Shown piece by piece: positions 9,647-17,788 of a stretch of DNA of 64,000 nucleotides (within the stretch, counting starts at the first letter, position 1; each line of letters begins with the position of its first letter). The notes beneath the pieces are model-generated. The model was not told where the DNA came from and searched no databases. It saw only the letters and a program-made list of their open reading frames with translations. The stretch is from Microbacterium sp. HD4P20 (lineage in GTDB: Bacteria; Actinomycetota; Actinomycetes; Actinomycetales; Microbacteriaceae): the NCBI RefSeq assembly GCF_019449275.2, contig NZ_JAHZQZ020000002.1, positions 1 to 64,000 on the forward strand, in the 5' to 3' direction. The translations under genes and the position numbers were made by a program.

Positions 9647-11530
9647 GTGCACGACCGGAAGATGCTCGCGAGCGCGAGCGCGCTCATGGCGGTGGCGGCC
9701 GCGCTGGTTCTGGGCGGCTGCGCCCCGGCGGCCGAATCGGAGCCGACGCTCACCGGATCCATCGACCCCGTCGCCGGTGGCGTCGACGCGGCCGGATGGA
9801 CGGTCACCGCGTGGACCCTCGGAGCGGACGCAGCCGAACCGGGCGCGACCGCCACGACCGACGATGCCGGCGCCTTCGAACTCGACGCCGGAGACGCCGG
9901 CATCGTGTACGTCGACGCACGACCGGCCGACTCGGATCGGGCCCTGCTGGCCGCGGTCGCGGCCGCCGACGCGAGCGAGGTCACGCTCAACGAGCGAACG
10001 ACGGTCGCGGCCGGATACGGGCTCGCCCAGTTCTACGACGACAGCGCCCCCTCGGGCGAAGCGAAGTGGCTGGCGAACGCGACGAGCATGGCGGCCAATC
10101 TCGCCGACCCGGTGTCGGGCGACTACGGCGAGGTTCTCACGACCTCGCCGAACGGATCCGAGACGAGCACGCTCGCCACCTTCACCTCACTGACCGACAT
10201 TCTGGGCGCCTGCCTGACCGACGACGACGCGTGCGACGTGCTGTTCGACGCCGGCGCCGACGACGCCGTGCCGGCGACCGCGCCCGCCGCCTTCGCGGCG
10301 ATCGCGCGCGACCCGTCGGCTTCGGTTGCGGCGCTGTTCGACGTGGCGACGAGAGCGAACGGCGAGAACCCGGGACTCTCCGACCCGCCCGCCGCTTGGA
10401 CGCTCGCGCTGCGCTTCGACGGCGACGGCGAGTCGCTCGCCGGCCCTGGCAACTTCGCCATCGACCCGGACGGAAACATCTGGATCAACAACAACTACCA
10501 GTACAACGCCGACCCCTCCGTCGCCGTGTGCGGCAGCGATCAGGCCTTCGGATTCGCCCCGAACGGCGAGCTGATCACCACGCTCGAGGGCGGCGGACTG
10601 AGCGGCTCGGGCTTCGGTATCGAGTTCGACCGCACCGGGCGGCTGTGGTTCAGCAACTACGGGTTCGCTGCGCCGGCTCCGGGATGCCCCGAGGAGGATC
10701 AGCCGCTGCACAACAGCATGTCTCTCTTCGAGGGTGACAGCCCGCTGTCTCCCGACACCGGTTTCACGCAGGGAGACCTGAGCTGGCCGCAGGGCATCGA
10801 GTTCGACGCCAACGGCGATCTGTGGATCGCCAACTGCGGCAACGATTCGGTGGCCGTCTACCCCGGGGGTGATCCTGCGCAGGCGCGCAACCTCGGCTCG
10901 TTCGGGCTCGATGCGCCCTTCGCGATCGTCGACAACGGACAGAACGTCTTCATCACCGGCACGGTGAACAGCGCCGTCGCCGTGCTCGATCGCGACGGCA
11001 CAGCAGCACCCTTCTCTCCGCTGACCCAGGGTTTCGATCGGCCGATGGGCATCGCCGCGGATGCGGCGGGCAACGTGTGGGTGGCGAACTCCGGCGGTAT
11101 CACGCTGCCGTGCCCCGACCGGACCGCGGAAGGACGCGGCACGCCGTCGGTCACGATGATCGCGCCGGACGGCACCGTCTCCACGCCGTACACCGGCGGC
11201 GGCGTGACACTCCCGTGGGGTATCGCGACGGACGGCGACGGCAATCTGTGGGTCGCCGACTTCAGCGAGCAGCGGGTCGCCGCATTCTGCGGAGCGGATG
11301 CCACCACCTGCCCGCGCGGCCTGGTCACGGGCGAGGCGATCTCACCCGACGACACCGGGTACGCCTTCGACGGTCTGACCCGCAGCACGGGCATCGCCGT
11401 CGACCCATCGGGCAACGTGTGGGTCACGAACAACTGGATCACCGTGGCGGAGCAGACGAATCCCGGCGGTCACCAGATCGTGGCGTTCGTCGGGGCGGCG
11501 GCACCGGTCCCGGTCGAGCCCTTCGAATAG
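9647..11530 (+). CDS. Secreted lipoprotein with NHL/SMP-30-like beta-propeller
   Basis: A 627-aa extracytoplasmic lipoprotein of unknown function. The N-terminus carries a signal peptide ending in LVLGGC. An all-beta, Asp-rich region of about 200 residues follows, beginning TLTGSIDPVAGG, perhaps a carboxypeptidase-like fold. From about residue 255 there are repeats of the form GI-x-D-x-x-G-N-x-W-V/I-x-N, for example GIEFDANGDLWIANCGNDS, GIAADAAGNVWVANSGG and GIATDGDGNLWVADFSEQ. At least six are visible, enough for a closed propeller; such domains often bind ligands, sugars or partner proteins. The GTG at 9647 is chosen because it gives an immediate signal peptide; a TAGACT box at 9608-9613 is a possible promoter. 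Neighbours give no functional clue. Confidence 0.8.
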   Translation: MHDRKMLASASALMAVAAALVLGGCAPAAESEPTLTGSIDPVAGGVDAAGWTVTAWTLGADAAEPGATATTDDAGAFELDAGDAGIVYVDARPADSDRALLAAVAAADASEVTLNERTTVAAGYGLAQFYDDSAPSGEAKWLANATSMAANLADPVSGDYGEVLTTSPNGSETSTLATFTSLTDILGACLTDDDACDVLFDAGADDAVPATAPAAFAAIARDPSASVAALFDVATRANGENPGLSDPPAAWTLALRFDGDGESLAGPGNFAIDPDGNIWINNNYQYNADPSVAVCGSDQAFGFAPNGELITTLEGGGLSGSGFGIEFDRTGRLWFSNYGFAAPAPGCPEEDQPLHNSMSLFEGDSPLSPDTGFTQGDLSWPQGIEFDANGDLWIANCGNDSVAVYPGGDPAQARNLGSFGLDAPFAIVDNGQNVFITGTVNSAVAVLDRDGTAAPFSPLTQGFDRPMGIAADAAGNVWVANSGGITLPCPDRTAEGRGTPSVTMIAPDGTVSTPYTGGGVTLPWGIATDGDGNLWVADFSEQRVAAFCGADATTCPRGLVTGEAISPDDTGYAFDGLTRSTGIAVDPSGNVWVTNNWITVAEQTNPGGHQIVAFVGAAAPVPVEPFE

Positions 11531-11548
11531 GACCTCCGCGCGATCGCC

Positions 11549-12592
11549 TCACTCACCGAGCGTGATGAGGACATTGCCGCGCTTGCGCCCGGTGGCGACG
11601 TACTCGTGGGCTTCGCGGATCGCCTCGAGCTCATACACGCGGTCGATGACGGGCCGGATGGCTCCGGTCGCGGCGAGCTCGGCGAGCCGCGCCAGCTGGG
11701 GGCCCGTCACGGCGGCGACGTCCTGGATGCGCCGGATGCCGTCACGCGTGGGTCGCAGCTTCGACCCCAGCATCCCTGCAAGATCGGCGATCACGAGCAG
11801 CAGCACCCCACCCGGCCGGAGCGCGCGTACCGACCGTGCGTGAGGCGCGTTGCCGACGCACTCGACGATCGCGTCGTATTCGATGCCGCCCGCCGAGAAG
11901 TCCTCGCGCGCGTAATCGATCACGTGATCGGCGCCGAGGTCGCGAGCCAGCTCGGCGTTGCCCGCGCTCGTGACGGCGGTCACCGTCGCGCCGCGCAGTT
12001 TCGCCAGCTGCACGGCCGCTGACCCCACGGCGCCCGACGCCCCGTTGACCAGCACGTGCTGCCCCGGCCCGATACGGCCGGCCTCGAGAAAGGCGTCCGC
12101 CGTGACGAAACCGAACGGCACGGCCGCCGCGTCGACGAACGAGACGCCGTCCGGGATCTTCGTCACCGCTCCTCCGGCGGAGATCGTCGTGTATTCGGCG
12201 TGACACCCGAAGCGCGCGCCGTGCATGAGCAGCACCCGGTCTCCCGGCGCGAACCCCGTCACGCCTGCGCCGACCTGCGCGACGACGCCGGCGGCGTCCA
12301 TGCCGAGCACAGGGTGCCGCGGCCGCGTCATGCCGAGCGCGAACATCGTGGGGATGCGCAGCCCGCGCGGCACGTCGCGCGCCCGGACCCGGTGGTCGGC
12401 GATGCTGACGCTCGCGGCGTGCACCCGGACGAGGATCTCGCCCTCGCGCGGCTCGGGTCGCGGCACCCGTTCCACCGCCACGACATCCGGACCGCCGAAG
12501 CGGTGGACGACGGCAGCACGCATGGTCTGGCCGGGAACGGATGCCACCGCAGGAGCTTTGCCGGGGGCGTGGTCGTGATCGGTGCTGCTCAT
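11549..12592 (-). CDS. MDR-superfamily NAD(P)-dependent oxidoreductase (quinone reductase type)
   Basis: A 347-aa medium-chain dehydrogenase. The GroES-like domain has the GMDAAGVVAQVGAGV block; the Rossmann domain has the cofactor motif VNGASGAVGSAAVQLAK. The structural zinc Cys cluster of classical alcohol dehydrogenases is missing, pointing to the zinc-free quinone-oxidoreductase branch that reduces enones or quinones with NADPH. The N-terminus has a 22-residue hydrophilic leader with a His/Asp patch before the conserved MRAAVVHRFGGP; an internal ATG at that Met is the alternative start, but the ATG at 12592 has GGAG upstream. It is divergent from a TetR gene with a strong palindrome between them, so it is very likely the repressor's target. 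Substrate unknown. Confidence 0.85.
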   Translation of the reverse strand: MSSTDHDHAPGKAPAVASVPGQTMRAAVVHRFGGPDVVAVERVPRPEPREGEILVRVHAASVSIADHRVRARDVPRGLRIPTMFALGMTRPRHPVLGMDAAGVVAQVGAGVTGFAPGDRVLLMHGARFGCHAEYTTISAGGAVTKIPDGVSFVDAAAVPFGFVTADAFLEAGRIGPGQHVLVNGASGAVGSAAVQLAKLRGATVTAVTSAGNAELARDLGADHVIDYAREDFSAGGIEYDAIVECVGNAPHARSVRALRPGGVLLLVIADLAGMLGSKLRPTRDGIRRIQDVAAVTGPQLARLAELAATGAIRPVIDRVYELEAIREAHEYVATGRKRGNVLITLGE

Positions 12593-12615
12593 CGGGAGTC
12601 TCCGCTCTGGATTCG

Positions 12616-12648
12616 TACCTTACGATGTACGACTTACAACGTAAGGTA
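12616..12648. promoter_or_regulatory. 33-bp TetR-type operator palindrome
   Basis: Two 13-bp arms, TACCTTACGATGT and ACAACGTAAGGTA, face each other across a 7-bp spacer with one mismatch (12 of 13 paired). The site lies 24 nt from the oxidoreductase start and 95 nt from the chosen tetR start, and is the only AT-rich stretch in the divergent region. Position and symmetry suit binding of one or two TetR dimers that would repress both genes. Confidence 0.75.
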
Positions 12649-12742
12649 GCGGATTTCGCAACCGATGTCCAGCCTTCTTTGTGCCTCCGTGTTCGCGCCC
12701 GAGCTTGCGCGGGGGCGGTACCGTGGACGCGGGAGGTCAGGC

Positions 12743-13441
12743 ATGACGACGGCCGCGACGACGCCGCGCAGGGAGCCGCTCTCGCGCGAGCGCGTGCTGC
12801 GCGAAGCGATCTCGATCGCCGACGACGGCGGGATCGACGCGCTCACGATGCGCCGTCTCGCACAGCAGCTGGGCGTCGAGCCCATGTCGATCTACTACCA
12901 CGTGCGCGGCAAGGACGCCGTCATCACCGGCGCGCTCGACCTCATCTTCGAAGACGTCGGAGAGCGTGCGGCACACGCGACCACTCCCCCGCCGCCGTCG
13001 TGGCAAGACCATCTGCGCACCCGGATCCTCGCCGCGCGCGAAGTGCTCCTCCACCACCCGTGGGTGCCCCGCGCCCTCGAGGCGCGCGGCACGATGACCC
13101 CCGCCTTCGCCACGTGGGTCGACACCAACGTCTCGGTCATGCGATCGGGCGGGCTGTCGTGGGACCTCATCCATCACGCCATGCACACGCTCGGCAGCCG
13201 CCAGTTCGGCTTCTCGCAGGAGCTGATCCTCGACGACCCGCCGGGGACCGATGGCGAGGTGGACCCCGCGCGGGTTGCCGAGCTCGGCGCCCTCATGCCG
13301 AACGTGCAGGCCATGCTCGCGGAGGTCGTGCACGAAGACGAGGTCGGCACCCTGGGCTGGTGCGACGACCGCGTCGAGTTCGAGTTCGCGCTCGACATCC
13401 TGCTGGAGGGACTCGAGCGTCGCGCGCGCGCGACCGGCTGA
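12743..13441 (+). CDS. TetR/AcrR-family transcriptional regulator
   Basis: A 232-aa repressor-type protein. Residues about 20-65 form the TetR helix-turn-helix, with ALTMRRLAQQLGVEPMSIYYHVRGKD as turn and recognition helix (split here into turn ALTMRRLAQQLGVE and helix MSIYYHVRGKD). The remaining 160 residues are helical and resemble the TetR_C ligand-binding domain found in tetracycline-repressor relatives. The ATG at 12743 is preceded by GGGAGG at 12731-12736; a longer frame to 12665 has no ribosome site. It probably controls the divergent oxidoreductase gene through the palindrome at 12616-12648. The inducer is unknown. Confidence 0.9.
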   Translation: MTTAATTPRREPLSRERVLREAISIADDGGIDALTMRRLAQQLGVEPMSIYYHVRGKDAVITGALDLIFEDVGERAAHATTPPPPSWQDHLRTRILAAREVLLHHPWVPRALEARGTMTPAFATWVDTNVSVMRSGGLSWDLIHHAMHTLGSRQFGFSQELILDDPPGTDGEVDPARVAELGALMPNVQAMLAEVVHEDEVGTLGWCDDRVEFEFALDILLEGLERRARATG

Positions 13442-13468
13442 AGCATCCGTCGCCCTTAGGATCGTGTG

Positions 13469-14473
13469 GTGAGCAAACCGCGTCTGTACTCCGGCATGCA
13501 GCCCTCCGCCGACTCGCTCCAGATCGGCAACTACATCGGGGCGCTCATGCAGTGGCGCGACCTCCAGCTCTCGTACGAGGCGTTCTTCTCCGTCGTCGAC
13601 CTGCACGCGATCACGGTCGCGCAGGACCCCGAGCACCTGCGCGAGAAGACCCGTCGCACCGCCGCGCAGTACATCGCCGCCGGCATCGAGCCGTCGAAGT
13701 CGACCCTGTACGTGCAGTCGCACGTGCGCGCGCACGCCGAGCTCGCCTGGATCCTGTCGACCATCACGGGCTTCGGCGAGGCCGGGCGCATGACGCAGTT
13801 CAAAGACAAGTCGCAGCGGTATGGCGCGGACGCGACCTCGGTGGGGCTCTTCACCTACCCGGTGCTGATGGCCGCCGACATCCTCCTCTATCAGACCGAC
13901 ATCGTGCCCGTCGGCGACGACCAGAAGCAGCACGTCGAGCTCACGCGCGACCTCGCCGAGCGCTTCAACAGCCGGTTCGGCAAGACGTTCACCGTGCCGA
14001 TGCCGGTGATCCAGCAGGAGACCGCGCGCATCTACGACCTGCAGAACCCGATCGCGAAGATGTCGAAGTCGGCGGAGTCGGATGCCGGGGTGCTCTGGCT
14101 GCTCGATGACCCGGCCGTGTCGGCGAAGAAGATCATGCGGGCCGTCACCGACTCCGAAGGCTCGGTGCGGTACGACCGCGAGGCCAAGCCCGGCGTGTCG
14201 AACCTGCTCGTGATCTACGCGGCATTGACCGGCCGCCAGATCCCTTCGATCGAGGACGAGTATGCCGGCCGCGGCTACGGTGACTTCAAAAAGGGCCTCG
14301 CCGACGTGGTCGTGGAGGAGTTCGGCCCGGTGCGCGCCCGCGCGCTCGAGCTGCTCGACGACCCCGCCGAGCTCGACCGCGTGCTGGCCATGAACGCCGC
14401 CAAGGCCGACGAGGTCTCGGGCCGTACGCTCGCCGACGTCTACGACAAGGTCGGCCTCCTCCGCCGCGTCTGA
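13469..14473 (+). CDS. trpS: Tryptophanyl-tRNA synthetase
   Basis: Class I aminoacyl-tRNA synthetase that charges tRNA-Trp. The HIGH-like signature is SLQIGNYIGAL near residue 15 and the KMSKS loop is intact at residues 197-201 (AKMSKSAES). The block GDDQKQHVELTRDLA, typical of TrpS, lies between them. The 334-aa length is normal. Several GTG codons are clustered; 13469 is chosen because a TAGGAT box ends 6 nt before it, the same spacing seen at other leaderless genes here, and because the protein then starts VSKPRLYSGMQPS. An unusual repeat hairpin follows the gene at 14527-14610. Confidence 0.95.
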   Translation: MSKPRLYSGMQPSADSLQIGNYIGALMQWRDLQLSYEAFFSVVDLHAITVAQDPEHLREKTRRTAAQYIAAGIEPSKSTLYVQSHVRAHAELAWILSTITGFGEAGRMTQFKDKSQRYGADATSVGLFTYPVLMAADILLYQTDIVPVGDDQKQHVELTRDLAERFNSRFGKTFTVPMPVIQQETARIYDLQNPIAKMSKSAESDAGVLWLLDDPAVSAKKIMRAVTDSEGSVRYDREAKPGVSNLLVIYAALTGRQIPSIEDEYAGRGYGDFKKGLADVVVEEFGPVRARALELLDDPAELDRVLAMNAAKADEVSGRTLADVYDKVGLLRRV

Positions 14474-14526
14474 CCCGCAGCCGCCGTCTCCCCCCTTCGC
14501 CTCCCTCTCCATCCCCCCGCCTCGTC

Positions 14527-14610
14527 GCCGAGCATGTGGGTTTTGCGCCGAGCATGTGGGTTTTGCGCCGAGCATGTCGACATGCTCGCTGCAAAACCGA
14601 CATGGTCGGC
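14527..14610. repeat. Tandem 20-bp repeat ending in a long inverted repeat
   Basis: GCCGAGCATGTGGGTTTTGC occurs twice head to tail (14527-14546 and 14547-14566). A third partial copy merges into an 18-bp perfect palindrome, GAGCATGTCGACATGCTC, at 14570-14587, and an inverted, slightly diverged copy follows to 14610. The arms 14547-14578 and 14579-14610 pair at 28 of 32 positions, so the transcript could form a very long hairpin after trpS. There is no U-tract, so a simple terminator role is uncertain. Confidence 0.8.
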
Positions 14611-14692
14611 GCGGGAGGGACATGGTGGGCGAAGGAAGCGGAGCGGGAAGGGAGGGAAGGAGGAAGGGATCCGGATCCCCTACGGTGGTGCG

Positions 14693-15259
14693 ATGGAGCC
14701 CGTCACCCTGCGCACCGAACGGCTCGAGCTGTCGCTCCCGACACTCGACGACGTCGACGCGATCTTCGACGCGTGTCAGGATGCCGACACCCAGCGGTAC
14801 ACGACGGTGCCGTCTCCGTACGAACGTCGTCACGCCGAGGAGTTCGTGCCGAAGGTCGCCGAGGAGTGGAAGAGCGGCGCGCACGTGACCTGGGCGATGC
14901 GCGAGGGCGAAGTGCTGGCCGGGATGATCGGCCTGTACCGGCTGGACGGCCGAGGTGGCGGTGAGCTCGGCTACTGGGTCTCACCGTGGTCGCGTCGGCG
15001 CGGGCTGCTGATCGAGGCATCGCGCGCGGTGATCGACTGGGGCTTCGACCCCGCCGGAGCGGATCTGCACCGCATCGAATGGCGTGCCGTCGTCGGCAAC
15101 GTCGGCTCGGCGCGCGCCGCACGGACCCTGGGCTTCCGCTACGAAGGCACCCTCCGCGAGGCGCTCGTCGGCTCGTTCGGCCGCGACGACGGCTGGATCG
15201 CGGCGCTCTTACGCACGGACGACCGGATGCCGCAGCCCTGGCCCGTCATCGAAGGCTGA
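14693..15259 (+). CDS. GNAT-family N-acetyltransferase (RimJ/RimL-like)
   Basis: A 188-aa acetyltransferase of the RimJ/RimL branch that uses acetyl-CoA, often on protein N-termini or amino groups of small molecules. The start LRTERLELSLPTLDDVDAI is the standard first strand and helix of the family; ELGYWVSPWSRRRGLLIEA is the acetyl-CoA binding region, with the usual R/Q-x-x-G-x-G/A loop represented as RRRGLL, and NVGSARAARTLGFRYEGTLR is the typical C-terminal motif. ATG at 14693 lies 6 nt after TACGGT and lacks a ribosome site, so it is probably leaderless; the longer open frame upstream runs into the repeat hairpin. Substrate cannot be told. Confidence 0.88.
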   Translation: MEPVTLRTERLELSLPTLDDVDAIFDACQDADTQRYTTVPSPYERRHAEEFVPKVAEEWKSGAHVTWAMREGEVLAGMIGLYRLDGRGGGELGYWVSPWSRRRGLLIEASRAVIDWGFDPAGADLHRIEWRAVVGNVGSARAARTLGFRYEGTLREALVGSFGRDDGWIAALLRTDDRMPQPWPVIEG

Positions 15260-15313
15260 AGCCGTTGCTGCCCTCGCGTGCGTCACGTCGGTGACGCGTG
15301 GCAGGATGAGCGC

Positions 15314-16174
15314 ATGCCCGAGATGCCCGAGGTGCAGGGGCTCGTCGACTTCCTCGGCGAGCGCGTCACGGGGCTGCGCATCACCCGCTCGATGGTGGGC
15401 AACATCGCGGCGCTGAAGACCTACGACCCGCCGATCGACGCGCTGAAGGATGCCGAGATCACCGGAGCGTCTCGCCACGGCAAGTTCGTGGACCTCGCTA
15501 CCACGGGGCCCCACCTGATCTTCCACCTCGCGAAGGCCGGCTGGCTGCGGTTCACCGACGAGCTCGCCCCGACCCTCATCAAACCCGGCAAGACGCCGAT
15601 CGCGTTGCGCGTCGCGCTCAGCGACGGGTCGGGGTTCGATCTCACCGAGGCCGGCACCAAGAAGTCGCTCGCCGTGTACGTCGCTCGCGACCCGTCCGAC
15701 GTCCCCGGCATCGCGCGGCTCGGCCCCGATCCCCTCGACCCGGGGTTCACGCGCGACACGCTGGCCTCGCTGCTCGAGGGGCGGCGCACCCAGATCAAGG
15801 GCGTGCTGCGGGATCAGGCGACGCTCGCGGGCGTGGGCAACGCGTACTCCGACGAGATTCTGCACGCTGCCAAGATGTCGCCCTATGCGCTCGCCTCGAG
15901 CCTCACCGCGGACGACATCGACCGACTCTACGCCGCGATGACACAGACGCTGACGGATGCGGTGACCGAGGCATCCGGCAAGCCTCCCGCCGAGCTCAAA
16001 GACGCCAAGCGGCGCGGCATGCAGGTGCACGGACGACGCGGCGAAACCTGCCCCGTGTGCGGCGACGAGGTGCGCAGCGTCTTCTTCGCCGACAACTCGC
16101 TGGAGTACTGCCCGACGTGCCAGACCGGCGGCAAGATCCTCGCCGACCGGCGCCTGTCACGCCTGCTGAAGTAA
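15314..16174 (+). CDS. Fpg/Nei-family DNA glycosylase
   Basis: Base-excision repair glycosylase with AP-lyase activity for oxidised bases. The mature N-terminus should be Pro-Glu (MPEMPEVQG), the catalytic pair of the family, and the conserved Lys lies in SRHGKFVDLA. The helix-two-turns-helix region contains LLEGRRTQIKGVLRDQ and GVGNAYSDEILH. The C-terminal zinc finger is complete: CPVC and, 17 residues later, CPTC. The 286-aa length is normal. A CAGGAT box 6 nt before ATG 15314 hints at a leaderless start. A second ATG three codons downstream would also leave Pro-Glu at the N-terminus. Whether it prefers 8-oxoguanine (MutM) or pyrimidines (Nei) cannot be decided by eye. Confidence 0.9.
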   Translation: MPEMPEVQGLVDFLGERVTGLRITRSMVGNIAALKTYDPPIDALKDAEITGASRHGKFVDLATTGPHLIFHLAKAGWLRFTDELAPTLIKPGKTPIALRVALSDGSGFDLTEAGTKKSLAVYVARDPSDVPGIARLGPDPLDPGFTRDTLASLLEGRRTQIKGVLRDQATLAGVGNAYSDEILHAAKMSPYALASSLTADDIDRLYAAMTQTLTDAVTEASGKPPAELKDAKRRGMQVHGRRGETCPVCGDEVRSVFFADNSLEYCPTCQTGGKILADRRLSRLLK

Positions 16175-16175
16175 C

Positions 16176-17714
16176 TCAGCCCTCGGTGGTGCCCATGAGC
16201 ACCCGGGCATCGTCGTCGACCCAGTCAAGCGACTTCGACACGGCCTTGCGCCACATGCGGCACCGGCGCTCGCGTTCGTCCTGCGGCATCCGCGGCTCGA
16301 AGCGCACGTCCTCCTGCCAGTGCGCCCGCAACTCGTCGCGGTCGCGCCACACCCCCGTGGCGAGCCCGGCCGCGTACGCGGCGCCGAGCGCCGTCGTCTC
16401 GATCACCTTCGGCCGCACGACGGGGATGCCGAGGATGTCGGCCTGGAACTCCATGAGCAGGTCGTCGCGCGTCATGCCGCCGTCGACGCGCAGTTCGTCA
16501 AGTCCTCGCCCCGTGTCGGTGATGACCGCGTCGATGACGTCGCGCGTCTGGAACGCGGTGGATTCCAATGCGGCTCGCGCGATGTGGGCCTTGTTGACGT
16601 ACCTCGTGAGGCCGACGAGCGCACCGCGCGCGTCCGGCCGCCAGTACGGCGCGAACAGGCCCGAGAACGCCGGAACGAAGTAGGCGCCTCCGTTGTCGTC
16701 GACGCTCGCCGCGAGCGTCTCAACGTCTTCGGACCGCTGGATGATGCCGAGATTGTCGCGCAGCCACTGCACGAGCGATCCGGTCACGGCGATCGATCCC
16801 TCCAGCGCGTAGCGCGCGGGCTCGTCGCCGCACCGGTAGGCCACCGTGGTGATCAGGCCGCTGCCCGACCGCACGATCTCGGTGCCGGTGTTGACGAGCA
16901 GGAAGTTGCCGGTGCCGTAGGTGTTCTTCGACTCGCCGGCGTCGAACGCGGCCTGCCCGAACGTGGCCGCCTGCTGATCTCCGAGGATGCCGGCGATCGG
17001 CACCCCGTCGAGCACGGACGGCAGGCGCGAGTGACCCATCACCTCGGACGACGACCGGATCTCGGGCATCATGGCGCGCGGGATGCCCCAGACCTCGAGC
17101 AGGTCATCGGCCCAGTCCAGGGTGCGCAGGTCCATCAGCAGCGTGCGCGAGGCGTTCGTGACATCGGTGACATGGATGCCGCCGCGCGTGCCGCCCGTGA
17201 GATTCCACACCACCCACGTGTCGGGCGTGCCGAACAACAGCTCCCCGGCCTCGGCGGCGGCCCTCGCACCGGGCACGTTCTCGAGGATCCACGCGACCTT
17301 CGACGCCGAGAAGTACGTCGCCAGCGGCAAGCCGGTCGTGTGCGCGAACCGGTCGGCTCCGCCGTCCTGCGCGAGCCGGTCGACGCGCGGCTGCGTGCGG
17401 GTGTCCTGCCAGACGAGTGCGTTGAAGACCGGGCGGCCGGTGCGCTTCTCCCACACGATCGCCGTCTCACGCTGGTTCGTCACGCCGATGGCGGCCACAT
17501 CGGATGCCGCGACTCGCGCACGCGACAGGCAGGAGGCGATCACCCATTCGGTGTTGGTCCAGATCTCGACGGGGTCGTGCTCGACCCACCCGGCGCGCGG
17601 GAAGATCTGCTCGTGTTCGCGCTGCGCGGACGCGACCACCTGGCCGCCGCCGTCGAAGACGATGGCGCGGGTCGAGGTGGTTCCCTGATCGATCGCGAGC
17701 ACGTGGTCGCCCAA
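16176..17714 (-). CDS. glpK: Glycerol kinase
   Basis: Phosphorylates glycerol to sn-glycerol 3-phosphate with ATP. The FGGY-kinase phosphate motif [13 protein letters not shown] is at residues 5-17, followed by the substrate region [11 protein letters not shown] and the phosphate-2/adenosine motifs around [11 protein letters not shown] and [20 protein letters not shown]. At 512 aa the length is usual. It lies 74 nt downstream of glpD on the same strand, so the two probably form an operon opposite a SorC-type regulator. No glycerol facilitator gene (glpF) is nearby. Its 3' end is one base from the stop of the convergent glycosylase gene, leaving no room for a separate terminator. Confidence 0.95.
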   Translation of the reverse strand: MGDHVLAIDQGTTSTRAIVFDGGGQVVASAQREHEQIFPRAGWVEHDPVEIWTNTEWVIASCLSRARVAASDVAAIGVTNQRETAIVWEKRTGRPVFNALVWQDTRTQPRVDRLAQDGGADRFAHTTGLPLATYFSASKVAWILENVPGARAAAEAGELLFGTPDTWVVWNLTGGTRGGIHVTDVTNASRTLLMDLRTLDWADDLLEVWGIPRAMMPEIRSSSEVMGHSRLPSVLDGVPIAGILGDQQAATFGQAAFDAGESKNTYGTGNFLLVNTGTEIVRSGSGLITTVAYRCGDEPARYALEGSIAVTGSLVQWLRDNLGIIQRSEDVETLAASVDDNGGAYFVPAFSGLFAPYWRPDARGALVGLTRYVNKAHIARAALESTAFQTRDVIDAVITDTGRGLDELRVDGGMTRDDLLMEFQADILGIPVVRPKVIETTALGAAYAAGLATGVWRDRDELRAHWQEDVRFEPRMPQDERERRCRMWRKAVSKSLDWVDDDARVLMGTTEG

Positions 17715-17788
17715 GATCGTCTCCTTCCTGACGGGCGGCTGCGCCCGCGTGCGTGGCCGGCACGCCCTCGCGTCCGGCTGCGGTCAGG

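Noticed and set aside
14527..14610. Short direct repeats resembling the start of a CRISPR array
   Set aside because: Repeats are directly adjacent without spacers, only two full copies exist, and no cas gene is nearby.
12737..14884. Long open frame on the minus strand across tetR and trpS
   Set aside because: Composition-driven shadow; both plus-strand genes have complete signature motifs.
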